A DNA stretch of 8,135 nucleotides from Hyphomicrobiales bacterium. GTDB lineage: Bacteria; Pseudomonadota; Alphaproteobacteria; Rhizobiales; Afifellaceae. A model generated the notes under the pieces. It saw nothing but the letters and a program-made list of their open reading frames with translations. It had not been told where the DNA came from and searched no databases. A program made the position numbers and the translations under genes. The stretch is taken from contig JACCSN010000400.1 of NCBI GenBank assembly GCA_013812985.1, forward strand, positions 1 to 8,135, written 5' to 3'. Below are positions 1 through 6,893 of the stretch, in pieces (within the stretch, counting starts at the first letter, position 1; each line of letters begins with the position of its first letter).

Positions 1-2387
1 TCCCGGTTCGCCCCGACATCGGTCGCGATGACGACGCAGCCGCAACGCTGCGCCTCCAGGATGGTGAGCGGCAAACCCTCGAACCGCGAAGGCAGCAGGA
101 GGATGTCGGCCGAAGCGTAAAGCTCGGTCAGGAGACCGCCGGCATAGACCGGCGCAAGACGCCGCACGGACGGCGGGAAGTCGGGCCCCTCTGCATCGTG
201 ATTGATGATCGCCTTCCCGACGACGGTGAACTCGAAGCGGCCGGAGCCGTCGAGTTCCTTGATGATCGCCTGAAGCCGGTCGAGGCCCTTCTGGTAGTCG
301 AACCGCCCCAGGAACAGGATGCGGAGCGGGCGCTCGCGATCCGCAAGCTGGCGCGCCGAGCTGATCTCCAGAACCGCCTCACGCGCGAGCGGGTAACCCG
401 GCCCGTTGGGGACCGCGATCAGCTTATCCGCCGGCACGCCCTGCCCATGCAGCCATGCCGCGAGATCGTTCGAGCAGCTCGCGATGAAGTCGTAGGCGTG
501 CTCGAAGGCCAGCGTCGTATGCGGCGGGCCGTAGGGGCGGCCGTAGGGGCTCGTCTCGATGACGTGCTCGTGGGAGATCGTGACGACGCCGCGGCCGCGG
601 ATTTCCGCCATCGCCTCGTGCAGCGCGCTCGAATGCGCATTGATGAGCACATCGAGCCACGACACGAGCCCGACCAGATCGGCGCGGTCCTGCCTGTCCG
701 GAGTCCATCCGCTGGTGCGAGCCCCGAGATAGGAGCGGCCGTCGAACCTGAACATGCCCGGGCTGATGAACCAGTTCAGCGAATCGAAGGCGGATTTGGT
801 GAAATCGCTGACGACGATCGGGTTCTGACCGATCAGGAAGAGATGGGTCCGAAACCCTTCCCGGCGCAGTTCATGAGCGATTGCCGCGGCGACCTTCTCG
901 ACGCCGCCGAAATCGAAGAACGGAAGCGCGAAGCCGACATCCACGCCCGCGTCGGATTTCACGACCGGGTAGAGGGCGCCCCCATGGCCCGCGGTCGTCC
1001 GGGCGATGCCGGCGGCATCGCTATAGGGCGGCGGATATGTGTCCCGCCAGCGCCAGATCAGCCCGAGCGACGGCTGGTACGGGCTGTTCCGCAGCGTCCG
1101 CAGGAACGATCCGAGGCTGGGGACGGGGTCGGCCCAGGAACCGACCGGGGGTGCGTGCGCGGATGGGAGCACGATCTGCCGACGCAATGACAGATCCAGC
1201 GCACTGGCTGCCAAACCCTCGATCATGGCGGGTCCTTGCGGTTCCGCCAACATTGTCCGAACCATCCCGAGCGAAACGGCAACGAAAGCCGCCGGGAAAA
1301 TGTCCTCGTCGTGAGCGCCATCGGGAATGCCGTAACGGAATCGTTCTGACGGCTCAGCCGAAAGCGACAACGACACGACGCCGACTAAGCCAAGTCGACG
1401 CTCGATGTCGAAAAGCGCAAACCGCAGCAGGCCGGCTTCGCGCAGCGTATTCCAGGCCTGCTCGGTCGTCGCAAGCCAGATCGCCGGCGCCGCGAACTTG
1501 TGCTCGTCCGCCAGCGCCGCGTAGAGCTTGCGCTCGACCTCCGGCAGTTCAAGCTCGCGCATTTGCTGGGGATCGGTGAAGAACGCGACCCGGTTCGTGT
1601 CGGAGAAAAGGATGGCGAAGCGAGGCGATTCCGCCGCCTCAAGCGCGATGGCGGCGCGCGGGTTGTAAAGCCATGCATGCTTGCGGCGGATATAGCCGAT
1701 GAGTTCCTCGCGGTGGGCGTCCGAACTTGTGAGCATGCTTTCCGCCCGCCGACGATAGCGGAAGATCGATTCCGTGAAGGGCGCGCCCCGAAACCCCACT
1801 TCGGCGCAGCTCAGCCAGAATTCCCAGTCCTCGAAGCCCAGCCGCATCGATTCGTCAAAACGGATTCCGGCATCCAGGATGCGCCTGCGGATGAGGCTGC
1901 CGGCCTCGCAGATGTTTGCCTTGCTGTGGAGGAGCAAGCTGTAGTCGCCGCCGTTCATGAAGCTCTGGTCAAACCCGAAAACGTCGAAAACCGGATAGAA
2001 CCAATCGCTCCTGGAATCGGCCTGCAGCTTGCGGGCGCAGGTCTCGACGGCGTTGCGCTCGAGGCGGTTATCCGCGTCCAGGAGGAAGACGGCTTCCAAA
2101 TCGGGGAAGGTGCCGAGCGCGTAACGAAGGCCGCTGTTCCGCGCCGCGCTCAAGCCGCCGTTCGGGCGCGAGATCGCATGCAAGCGGCCCGGATAAAGCG
2201 CACGCCAGCCTGCCAAGACGTCGCGCGTTTCCCCAAATGGGCACCCATCATCCACGGCAATGACCACGAACTCGCGCTCGGTCTCCTGCGACAGGGCCGA
2301 GTCGATCGCCTCGTTCACAAGGACGGAATGCTTGAAAACCGGGACGATAATGGCCAGAAACGGCCGGAGCGGCTGCGTCCCGGTCAT
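1..2387 (-). CDS. Two-domain GT2-GT4 fusion glycosyltransferase (3' end missing)
   Basis: This gene probably encodes a bifunctional cytoplasmic enzyme that adds two sugars to a growing glycan. It starts at ATG 2387; an in-frame TGA at 2397-2399 rules out a longer start, and no good Shine-Dalgarno site is visible. 795 codons can be read and the frame is still open at the window edge. Residues 9-215 form a family 2 GT-A domain: beta strand LAIIVPVF, VDDG at 45-48, DAD at 104-106 (metal and nucleotide-sugar site) and GFEDWEFW at 184-191 with the likely catalytic acids E186/D187. A middle stretch of about 220-480 has no motif I recognise. A family 4 GT-B domain begins near 482 with FGGVEKVAAAIAHEL, continues with LGRFDYQKGLDRL, and shows the E-x7-E motif at E770-E778, followed by the usual GCVVIATDVGAN. 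Visible motifs in both domains look intact, so both may be active. Donor and acceptor sugars cannot be predicted. It follows the 85-residue gene by 58 bp and is probably in the same transcript. Confidence 0.93.
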   Translation of the reverse strand, partial: MTGTQPLRPFLAIIVPVFKHSVLVNEAIDSALSQETEREFVVIAVDDGCPFGETRDVLAGWRALYPGRLHAISRPNGGLSAARNSGLRYALGTFPDLEAVFLLDADNRLERNAVETCARKLQADSRSDWFYPVFDVFGFDQSFMNGGDYSLLLHSKANICEAGSLIRRRILDAGIRFDESMRLGFEDWEFWLSCAEVGFRGAPFTESIFRYRRRAESMLTSSDAHREELIGYIRRKHAWLYNPRAAIALEAAESPRFAILFSDTNRVAFFTDPQQMRELELPEVERKLYAALADEHKFAAPAIWLATTEQAWNTLREAGLLRFALFDIERRLGLVGVVSLSLSAEPSERFRYGIPDGAHDEDIFPAAFVAVSLGMVRTMLAEPQGPAMIEGLAASALDLSLRRQIVLPSAHAPPVGSWADPVPSLGSFLRTLRNSPYQPSLGLIWRWRDTYPPPYSDAAGIARTTAGHGGALYPVVKSDAGVDVGFALPFFDFGGVEKVAAAIAHELRREGFRTHLFLIGQNPIVVSDFTKSAFDSLNWFISPGMFRFDGRSYLGARTSGWTPDRQDRADLVGLVSWLDVLINAHSSALHEAMAEIRGRGVVTISHEHVIETSPYGRPYGPPHTTLAFEHAYDFIASCSNDLAAWLHGQGVPADKLIAVPNGPGYPLAREAVLEISSARQLADRERPLRILFLGRFDYQKGLDRLQAIIKELDGSGRFEFTVVGKAIINHDAEGPDFPPSVRRLAPVYAGGLLTELYASADILLLPSRFEGLPLTILEAQRCGCVVIATDVGANR

Positions 2388-2445
2388 GGCCGCGGGTCAG
2401 TTCGGCGGCGGAGGCAAGCGCGCGTTACGGCGTTCATGGCGAAGC

Positions 2446-2703
2446 TTACCAGCCGAAGCCGTCGAGCATGGCCGACATGCGATCGTCGATTTCCTTTTCG
2501 GCCACCTGGAGATGGTCGGCGATATGGAATATCTGCTCGACGTCCTTTGGCCCCATCAGGATCCAGCCGGCCTCGCGAAGATCGTAAAGAGCGGCTTTCA
2601 CCGACATCTCCTGCTGGGCCCATTCGGCGTCGGCGTCGCCGCCGCGCGCTCGCGTTAGTGCGCGCGCCATGATCTCGACCGGGTTGGCGATAGTTGCGGG
2701 CAT
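2446..2703 (-). CDS. Small hypothetical protein, 85 aa
   Basis: I do not recognise this family. The reading is supported by G/C-rich third positions, an ATG with GGAG 9 nt upstream (2713-2716), and placement in the same direction between two glycosyltransferase-type genes. The product is soluble-looking, with no signal peptide or membrane segment. Residues 1-20 could form a basic helix (EIMARALTRAR). Residues 28-46 (WAQQEMSVKAALYDLREAG) and 53-80 (DVEQIFHIADHLQVAEKEID and onward) look strongly helical and acidic, and the protein ends in DGFGW. The size and helical character would suit a small accessory or interaction partner of the neighbouring glycosyltransferases, but that is inference. It is separated from the upstream gene by 98 bp and from the downstream fusion gene by 58 bp. 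A later in-frame ATG (residue 12) is a less likely start. An overlapping frame on the plus strand looks like a shadow. Confidence 0.72.
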   Translation of the reverse strand: MPATIANPVEIMARALTRARGGDADAEWAQQEMSVKAALYDLREAGWILMGPKDVEQIFHIADHLQVAEKEIDDRMSAMLDGFGW

Positions 2704-2801
2704 GCGCCTTGGCTCCAGCTTGTCGTGAGAAACTGCAATGCGCTACGATTGCGATGTGTTTGGAGATGAACTCAGGCCGCCCGGAGTTCCCGCCGCACCG
2801 A

Positions 2802-4394
2802 CTATTCCTTGCGGCCCCACCAGCCGGCCTTTCGAGGTTTTGCATCGCTGGCGCGGTCCAGAGCCGCTTCTTTTGGCAGGCTTGCGACCTCGACGACGGG
2901 GGAAGGAGTCGGCTCTTCCGCGGTGGGCTCGTCGGCGGCAGCGGTGGGCTCGTCGGCGGCAGCAGGCGCCGAAAAGGCGCTCAGCCTTGGCTCGCCTGAC
3001 GAACTCGCCAACGAATCCGCCGCTCCTCGCTTGCCCGCTGCAGCTATCGCGTAAAGGTTCCAGAGTCTCTCGACGGGGTTCTGAGCCGCGTATTCCGGAA
3101 GCCGATTGTGGGTGAACAAGACCCTTGAATCCGCGGCCGCGGGAAGCGAGTCCGCCCTGCGCAGGTAGAAATCCAGGAAGCACAGATCGACCGACGTGAA
3201 AGACTCCTCCATGAACCGCGGCTCGAGGGCGAATTCCCGGCTGACGATCATGGCGCCGTATGGCTTGTCCAGAACAAGGGCCTGGTGGGCATCGAGCAGT
3301 CGGGTCCGGATCCCGGAATGGTCGTGCTCGAAAATCTCCCAAGGAAGGTCGCAGGCATGACTGAAATCGATCGGCCGCCCATCAAACGTCTGCACGGCGG
3401 GAATCAGAAGGTTGGCGCCGCCGTCGATTTGGGCAAGGCAGTGCTCGATCCAGCCGCCTTCCGGAGGGATCATCTCATCGGTGGAAATGGCGAGCGCGCG
3501 CCCCGTCGAAAGCTCGATGCCGGCCCAGATCGCCGAGCCGAACGTGAGCTCGGATGCCGGGCATAGCACCTTGATCGCCCTCAGGACGTCCACGCCTCGC
3601 CAGGCTCTGACAAGGTCGTTCACCGTCTGCTGAAGAAGCGGTGACTGGAGAACGAAAATGACCTCCGTGTCGCTCGCCTTGGGGTCCATCTCGATGAAGC
3701 CGAGGAGATGCGCCGCGACCTCGGCATTGCTGTCCATGGCGACGATATAGGAGAATTCCGCCGTTGGTTGACCAGCCACATCCAGCCGCCTGTCTTTCCA
3801 GTGGACGCGGCGGCGGCTGCTCGCCACGCCGCGCAGCAGCGGTCTTGCGACCCTGGAAATCATTGGCGGGGCCCATCCATCACCCAGGAATTCGTCGAGG
3901 AGCTCCTTCATGGTCCGAGAGCCCACGCCTCTCAGAGGCACGCCGCTCGAGATGACTTGCAGCCCGGCGCCGGCATCGAACACCACGTGCATGTACACGC
4001 TTGTCCCCAGATCGAGCTTGGCTGGCCAGGGCTCGATAATGGCGAAGCCTGCCCGAAGCCCCGGCCTGACATCTCGCAAGCCGCGATAATGGATCAGATC
4101 GTCCCGGTATTGCTCCGCGCCGACCCGAACACGACGGAACTCCCCATTGACCTCAAGCCAAATGGAGTGCGTCCAGTCTTTGGGGTCGGCCAGCCAACCT
4201 CGCAAGGCAATAAAATAACCCGAGATTAGGACGCTCTGTTCGACAGCGAGGCCGATCTCCTGATATTCGTCCTGAATGACGGGAGAGTCGGGCAGGATGG
4301 CAACTTTAGGCGGCTGTAAGAGAAGATGGCGGAGTTCGGCATTGGTTGCGTCCTCTCTCTCCCTGCCCGAGAGTTGATTCGATTGGTCCAGCAT
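2802..4394 (-). CDS. GT2-like protein with degenerate active site and N-terminal beta module, 530 aa
   Basis: This is probably a cytoplasmic protein related to family 2 glycosyltransferases, but perhaps not catalytic. Residues 55-145 look like an all-beta module of the kind seen in alphaproteobacterial glycosyltransferase clusters: ISGYFIALRGWLADP, then IWLEV, RDDLIHYRGLRDVRPG and LRAGFAII. Residues 213-412 resemble a GT-A fold: strand FSYIVAMDSN, strand EVIFVLQS, a STDEMIPPEGGWIEHCL segment (304-320) where a DxD with its following PPxGW would normally lie, and VDLCFLDFYLRR (402-413), matching the EDVDLCLR-type helix of GT2 enzymes. The residues expected to be the acidic pair there read T400/S401. 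After about 455 the tail is low-complexity, with a DEPTAAA repeat and a basic AKPRKAGWWGRKE end. ATG 4394 overlaps the stop of the upstream gene (TGATG), so it is preferred over the TTG one codon earlier. It could be an inactive scaffold, or a divergent enzyme using other acids. Confidence 0.85.
   Translation of the reverse strand: MLDQSNQLSGREREDATNAELRHLLLQPPKVAILPDSPVIQDEYQEIGLAVEQSVLISGYFIALRGWLADPKDWTHSIWLEVNGEFRRVRVGAEQYRDDLIHYRGLRDVRPGLRAGFAIIEPWPAKLDLGTSVYMHVVFDAGAGLQVISSGVPLRGVGSRTMKELLDEFLGDGWAPPMISRVARPLLRGVASSRRRVHWKDRRLDVAGQPTAEFSYIVAMDSNAEVAAHLLGFIEMDPKASDTEVIFVLQSPLLQQTVNDLVRAWRGVDVLRAIKVLCPASELTFGSAIWAGIELSTGRALAISTDEMIPPEGGWIEHCLAQIDGGANLLIPAVQTFDGRPIDFSHACDLPWEIFEHDHSGIRTRLLDAHQALVLDKPYGAMIVSREFALEPRFMEESFTSVDLCFLDFYLRRADSLPAAADSRVLFTHNRLPEYAAQNPVERLWNLYAIAAAGKRGAADSLASSSGEPRLSAFSAPAAADEPTAAADEPTAEEPTPSPVVEVASLPKEAALDRASDAKPRKAGWWGRKE
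2920..2961 (-). repeat. Two perfect 21-bp tandem repeats inside the 530-aa gene
   Basis: Two identical 21-bp units (2920-2940 and 2941-2961) lie head to tail and in frame, coding for a seven-residue repeat of Ala, Asp, Glu, Pro and Thr (AAADEPT twice), followed by a degenerate AEEPTP. Because 21 is a multiple of three, copy-number changes would lengthen or shorten the tail without breaking the frame. Confidence 0.9.
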
Positions 4395-4396
4395 CA
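4392..4396 (-). promoter_or_regulatory. TGATG stop-start overlap (translational coupling)
   Basis: The TGA stop of the GT4 gene (4396-4394) shares its last base with the ATG of the 530-residue GT2-like gene (4394-4392). Such overlaps usually let the same ribosome re-initiate and keep two products in proportion. The Shine-Dalgarno-like GGGAAG upstream lies inside the GT4 coding region and is only fair. A functional link between the two proteins is an inference from this arrangement. Confidence 0.75.
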
Positions 4397-5689
4397 ATGC
4401 AGAGCTTCCCGTTCACTAACACGGCGGGGAGCAAGGCGATCATAATACTCGCCGTGGATGGTGCCGGTTTCCGCCAAGCCAGGAACAGGCCGCACATTGC
4501 GGGTCATGTCCCGCCATTGGACCTCGTTGCTGCTGGCTTCCAGGATCACCCGCGCCAGATCGTCCGGGTCGCGAGCACGGAACTGCAGGCCGTTCAGGCC
4601 GTGGGTCACCTTCTCGGCCATGCCGCCAATATCGGAACAGATGACCGGCCGGCCTGAGAAGAACGCTTCCTCGATGACCACGGGCGAATTTTCCCACCAG
4701 ATCGACGGGACGACAACCCAGCCGACCGAAGACATCAGCGAGATGACCTCGCTCATATCGTACGGCCCCCGGTATTCGAGGATCTCGGGCGCTTTGGAAA
4801 ACGCCGTCGTCATCTGGTCCTTGAACTCGTCGGATTGGCCGGCCATCGTGCCGTATACGACAATCCTGGGGAGGACGGCAGAGGGATTAGCCGCCAGCTT
4901 GGCCGATATGCTGACGGCTGCCTTCAGAAGGATGTCGATGCCCTTATAGGGGTTGAGCTGCCCGAAGAAGCCGAAGGTGCTCACGATGGCGTTCGATTGT
5001 GGGTCCCGGCGCTGCTCCGGGTGCTCCGTGCAGACCTGCGCGTTCTCGATCACCTCGATGCGCTCCGGCTGAATGCCCCAAGCGACGTAACGCTGCTTCA
5101 GGAATTGGCTTGGGCTGATGAAGCCGTCCACCATGGCGAAGTGCCGCTTGTACCAGAGCTCGCGCAGCCCGAAGTGGGACCTGTAGAGTTCCGGAAAGCA
5201 ACCGGAGCACCTGAGCGACGAGGCGCGCACGCAGAGCTTGTTCGCCGGGCGCGTGATCATTTGTCCATCGCGCAGGCAGATAGCAAGAAATTCGTGCAGC
5301 GTAACCACAATACGGCAGTTGGGGAACAGCCGGCGCACTAAGCGAATCGCGTCGAGACCGATGCCGAGATAATGGTGAAAATGAATGACGTCCGGATTGA
5401 TCTTCTGCATAAACCTGATGAAGCTCCGCGAGATCAGCGAACGAGACACCGTGGACTGATACAGCCATTCGGAGTTCGGCGCGTGGAGCAGCCATTCGTT
5501 GCGGCCCGGTCCCAGTCGCGTCACCTCGTTTGGAGAGTGCAGCTTCATTCGCTCGGACGAGATCCAGGACAGGAAGCAGACGTCGTCCGGGTTCTCGTCG
5601 CTCAACGCGCGGTACAGCGAATACGCGGCCATTTCGGCCCCGCCCGCGCTGTAGTCCGGATGGCCGTGGGCGACAATGAGGATTTTCAT
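4394..5689 (-). CDS. Family 4 glycosyltransferase (GT-B fold), 431 aa
   Basis: A retaining glycosyltransferase that should transfer a sugar from a nucleotide donor to a glycan or lipid-linked acceptor at the inner face of the membrane. The N-terminal Rossmann domain starts at residue 1 (MKILIVAHGHPDYSAGGAE, with the glycine-rich acceptor loop at 15-19) and includes PDVIHFHHYLGIG (99-111) and VVTLHEFLAICLRDG (128-142). A cysteine set C138, C153, C161 and C164 follows; clusters like this occur in some GT4 enzymes and may bind metal. The donor domain starts near 235 with STFGFFGQLNPYKGIDIL. It carries the E-x7-E motif at E333-E341 within WWENSPVVIEEAF, then GRPVICSDIGGMAEKV and GLNGLQF, all typical. 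The length is normal for the family. ATG 5689 has GAGGAG at 5700-5705, 10 nt upstream. Its stop overlaps the next gene's start. The sugar specificity is not readable. Confidence 0.95.
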   Translation of the reverse strand: MKILIVAHGHPDYSAGGAEMAAYSLYRALSDENPDDVCFLSWISSERMKLHSPNEVTRLGPGRNEWLLHAPNSEWLYQSTVSRSLISRSFIRFMQKINPDVIHFHHYLGIGLDAIRLVRRLFPNCRIVVTLHEFLAICLRDGQMITRPANKLCVRASSLRCSGCFPELYRSHFGLRELWYKRHFAMVDGFISPSQFLKQRYVAWGIQPERIEVIENAQVCTEHPEQRRDPQSNAIVSTFGFFGQLNPYKGIDILLKAAVSISAKLAANPSAVLPRIVVYGTMAGQSDEFKDQMTTAFSKAPEILEYRGPYDMSEVISLMSSVGWVVVPSIWWENSPVVIEEAFFSGRPVICSDIGGMAEKVTHGLNGLQFRARDPDDLARVILEASSNEVQWRDMTRNVRPVPGLAETGTIHGEYYDRLAPRRVSEREALH

Positions 5690-5826
5690 CTGTCGTGCGC
5701 TCCTCGAAGCGTTATTTCCAAGCGCTGCCGGGAGGCGGATGCGCCAGGGATTCCGCAGACCTTTACCCGGAAGCTGATGGCGCGGCCGGGCCGGGTGGTC
5801 GCTGCGACGGAAACCGGCGCTTCCAT
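5686..5826 (-). CDS. Doubtful 46-codon ORF, possibly a gene remnant
   Basis: A short frame (MEAPVSVAATTRPGRAISFR and onward) ends with a TGA that overlaps the ATG of the GT4 gene as ATGA. Its second half alternates like beta strands (ISFRVKV, RLEITLRG), and many third positions are G or C, so it looks more protein-like than random. There is no Shine-Dalgarno site before its ATG. The same frame stays open back to 5988, into the end of the sulfotransferase gene, but the upstream part reads poorly. In a different frame, 5932-5843 also reads like protein (AFGAFSSEAWVGYSRPFIKR) before a TGA. The two pieces may be the broken ends of one decayed or frameshifted gene, or simply GC-driven open frames. 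I cannot assign a function. Confidence 0.25.
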   Translation of the reverse strand: MEAPVSVAATTRPGRAISFRVKVCGIPGASASRQRLEITLRGAHDR

Positions 5827-5939
5827 CGGCTGATCGTTTTCGTCAGAAGCGCCTGTCGCCAGATTGCGCCCGTTTGATGAAGGGGCGCGAATAGCCGACC
5901 CAGGCTTCCGACGAAAAGGCTCCGAATGCCACCTTGCCC

Positions 5940-6746
5940 CTATGCCGGCGATACGGCTCTGCTCTGCCCCCGCCGCATCGCCAGCCACTCCTCCCGCTTG
6001 GCGGACAGCCGGTCGCGGACGTGACTGTAGATCGCTGCGTCCTTCCAGTTCGTCTCCTGAATTCTGCGCTGCAGAGGCGCGGTCACCTCGACAATGTTGT
6101 CCTGCGTCGCCTCGGTCCGCCGCTTGTGAACCGAAGGCATCTCGTTCTGGCCAAACAGGCGGGAGATCACGTTGAACGACATCGGATACATCTCGACCAC
6201 TCCAATGAATGAATATCGTTGATCGAGGTATTCCGTCGCCTCGGATATTCCGGCGTTACTCTTGGCGATCAGGAGCTTGAACATCTTGTTCTGCGATTCC
6301 GGAGCATCGACGTAAGCTTCAAGAGTGGGAAAGCGCGCGATGAACTCCAGGTGAGGAGGGTGCGCGGGCGTTCTCGCATAGCGATAATCAGAAATGAGCC
6401 TCTTCACCGGATTGCGCAAGAATGTCATCAGTCGCGTACTGGGGAAGCTTTCCGCGATCTGGTTGGCTTGGGAGATGTTGAAATGGCCGGAGCACGAGCG
6501 GAATGCCTTGCCGCTTAATTCTTGGATGAAACTCTGAATTGAACTGTCCATCTGCTTGCGAGCGGGGATGTCCTTGTCCAGATAATTGATATGAATGTTG
6601 CGGTAAGGCGCGCGCGCCTTGGCGAGCTCCGCTCCGAAGGATGATCCCGCCGTCTTCGGGATATGCAAGAACATCCAGAGGTGGTCATCCGCGCGCTCCT
6701 GTTCGATGAAGGTCTGGAGGGGCAGCGATTCAAGCGAGCCGAACAC
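5940..6746 (-). CDS. Sulfotransferase family 2-type protein, 268 aa (second tandem copy)
   Basis: This enzyme is predicted to transfer sulfate from PAPS to a hydroxyl group, most likely on a sugar of the glycan made by this cluster. The family includes carbohydrate sulfotransferases related to heparan sulfate 2-O enzymes. The PAPS 5'-phosphosulfate loop is HIPKTAGSSF (residues 28-37), with K31 as the expected catalytic lysine. SGHF lies at 86-89, and the 3'-phosphate binding region is FLRNPVKRLISDYRY (109-123), with R111 and S119 as key candidates. No signal peptide or membrane segment is seen, so it should act in the cytoplasm. GTG 6746 is preferred because GGGAGG (6757-6752) sits 5 nt upstream; the earlier in-frame GTG at 6752 lies within that site. 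It shares motifs and order with the adjacent copy: RTPxHP, PTLExY, QNKMF and VVEMYPMSF. The acceptor is unknown. Confidence 0.93.
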   Translation of the reverse strand: MFGSLESLPLQTFIEQERADDHLWMFLHIPKTAGSSFGAELAKARAPYRNIHINYLDKDIPARKQMDSSIQSFIQELSGKAFRSCSGHFNISQANQIAESFPSTRLMTFLRNPVKRLISDYRYARTPAHPPHLEFIARFPTLEAYVDAPESQNKMFKLLIAKSNAGISEATEYLDQRYSFIGVVEMYPMSFNVISRLFGQNEMPSVHKRRTEATQDNIVEVTAPLQRRIQETNWKDAAIYSHVRDRLSAKREEWLAMRRGQSRAVSPA

Positions 6747-6751
6747 AATCA

Positions 6752-6757
6752 CCTCCC
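6752..6757 (-). promoter_or_regulatory. Ribosome binding site that decides the GTG start
   Basis: GGGAGG is the strongest Shine-Dalgarno site seen at any start in this window. Its spacing of 5 nt favours the GTG at 6746, since the alternative GTG at 6752 overlaps the site itself. Confidence 0.7.
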
Positions 6758-6762
6758 AGGAT

Positions 6763-6778
6763 GCCGCGCCGGCGCGGC
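6763..6778. repeat. Perfect 16-bp GC palindrome upstream of the second sulfotransferase gene
   Basis: GCCGCGCC is followed directly by its reverse complement GGCGCGGC. It sits 5 bp upstream of the Shine-Dalgarno site of the second sulfotransferase gene. On RNA it could fold into a short stem with a CCGG loop, and on DNA it could be a dimeric operator. No U-tract follows, so it is not a classic terminator. The function is unknown, and in GC-rich DNA some such palindromes arise by chance. Confidence 0.6.
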
Positions 6779-6893
6779 GTGCAGGTCGAAGCGAAATAGC
6801 GGATCTCGTCCACCTCGCAGCGCGACAATTCGTTCAGCGTGCGCAAGGCGCATGTCTCGCGTTGACGGCCAGCACCGGCCTGCGGCTGATTTG

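Noticed and set aside
198..1190. Long open frame on the plus strand (330 codons)
   Set aside because: It lies opposite the GT2-GT4 fusion gene, whose domain motifs are clear. The plus-strand product is an Arg/Ala/Glu-rich string without recognisable motifs, as expected for a shadow frame in GC-rich DNA.
2385..2438. 17-codon leader-like ORF ending in ATGA overlap with the fusion gene start
   Set aside because: It has no Shine-Dalgarno site, is arginine-rich and has no regulatory run of one amino acid. The overlap may be chance.
1500..2672. Long open frame on the plus strand (390 codons)
   Set aside because: It is antisense to the GT2 domain and to the 85-residue gene, its end is low-complexity arginine, and no domain is visible.
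2384..2845. 153-codon minus-strand frame overlapping the 85-residue gene
   Set aside because: It overlaps the end of the GT2-like gene and all of the 85-residue gene in another frame, and its composition is dominated by Arg and Gly. The 85-residue frame has a better start site and better codon use.
2743..3342. 199-codon minus-strand frame inside the GT2-like gene
   Set aside because: It is an arginine/glycine-rich shadow of the 530-residue gene, which has recognisable fold motifs in its own frame.
4944..5495. 183-codon minus-strand frame inside the GT4 gene
   Set aside because: It is an Ala/Arg/Leu-rich alternate frame of a gene with all GT4 motifs intact.
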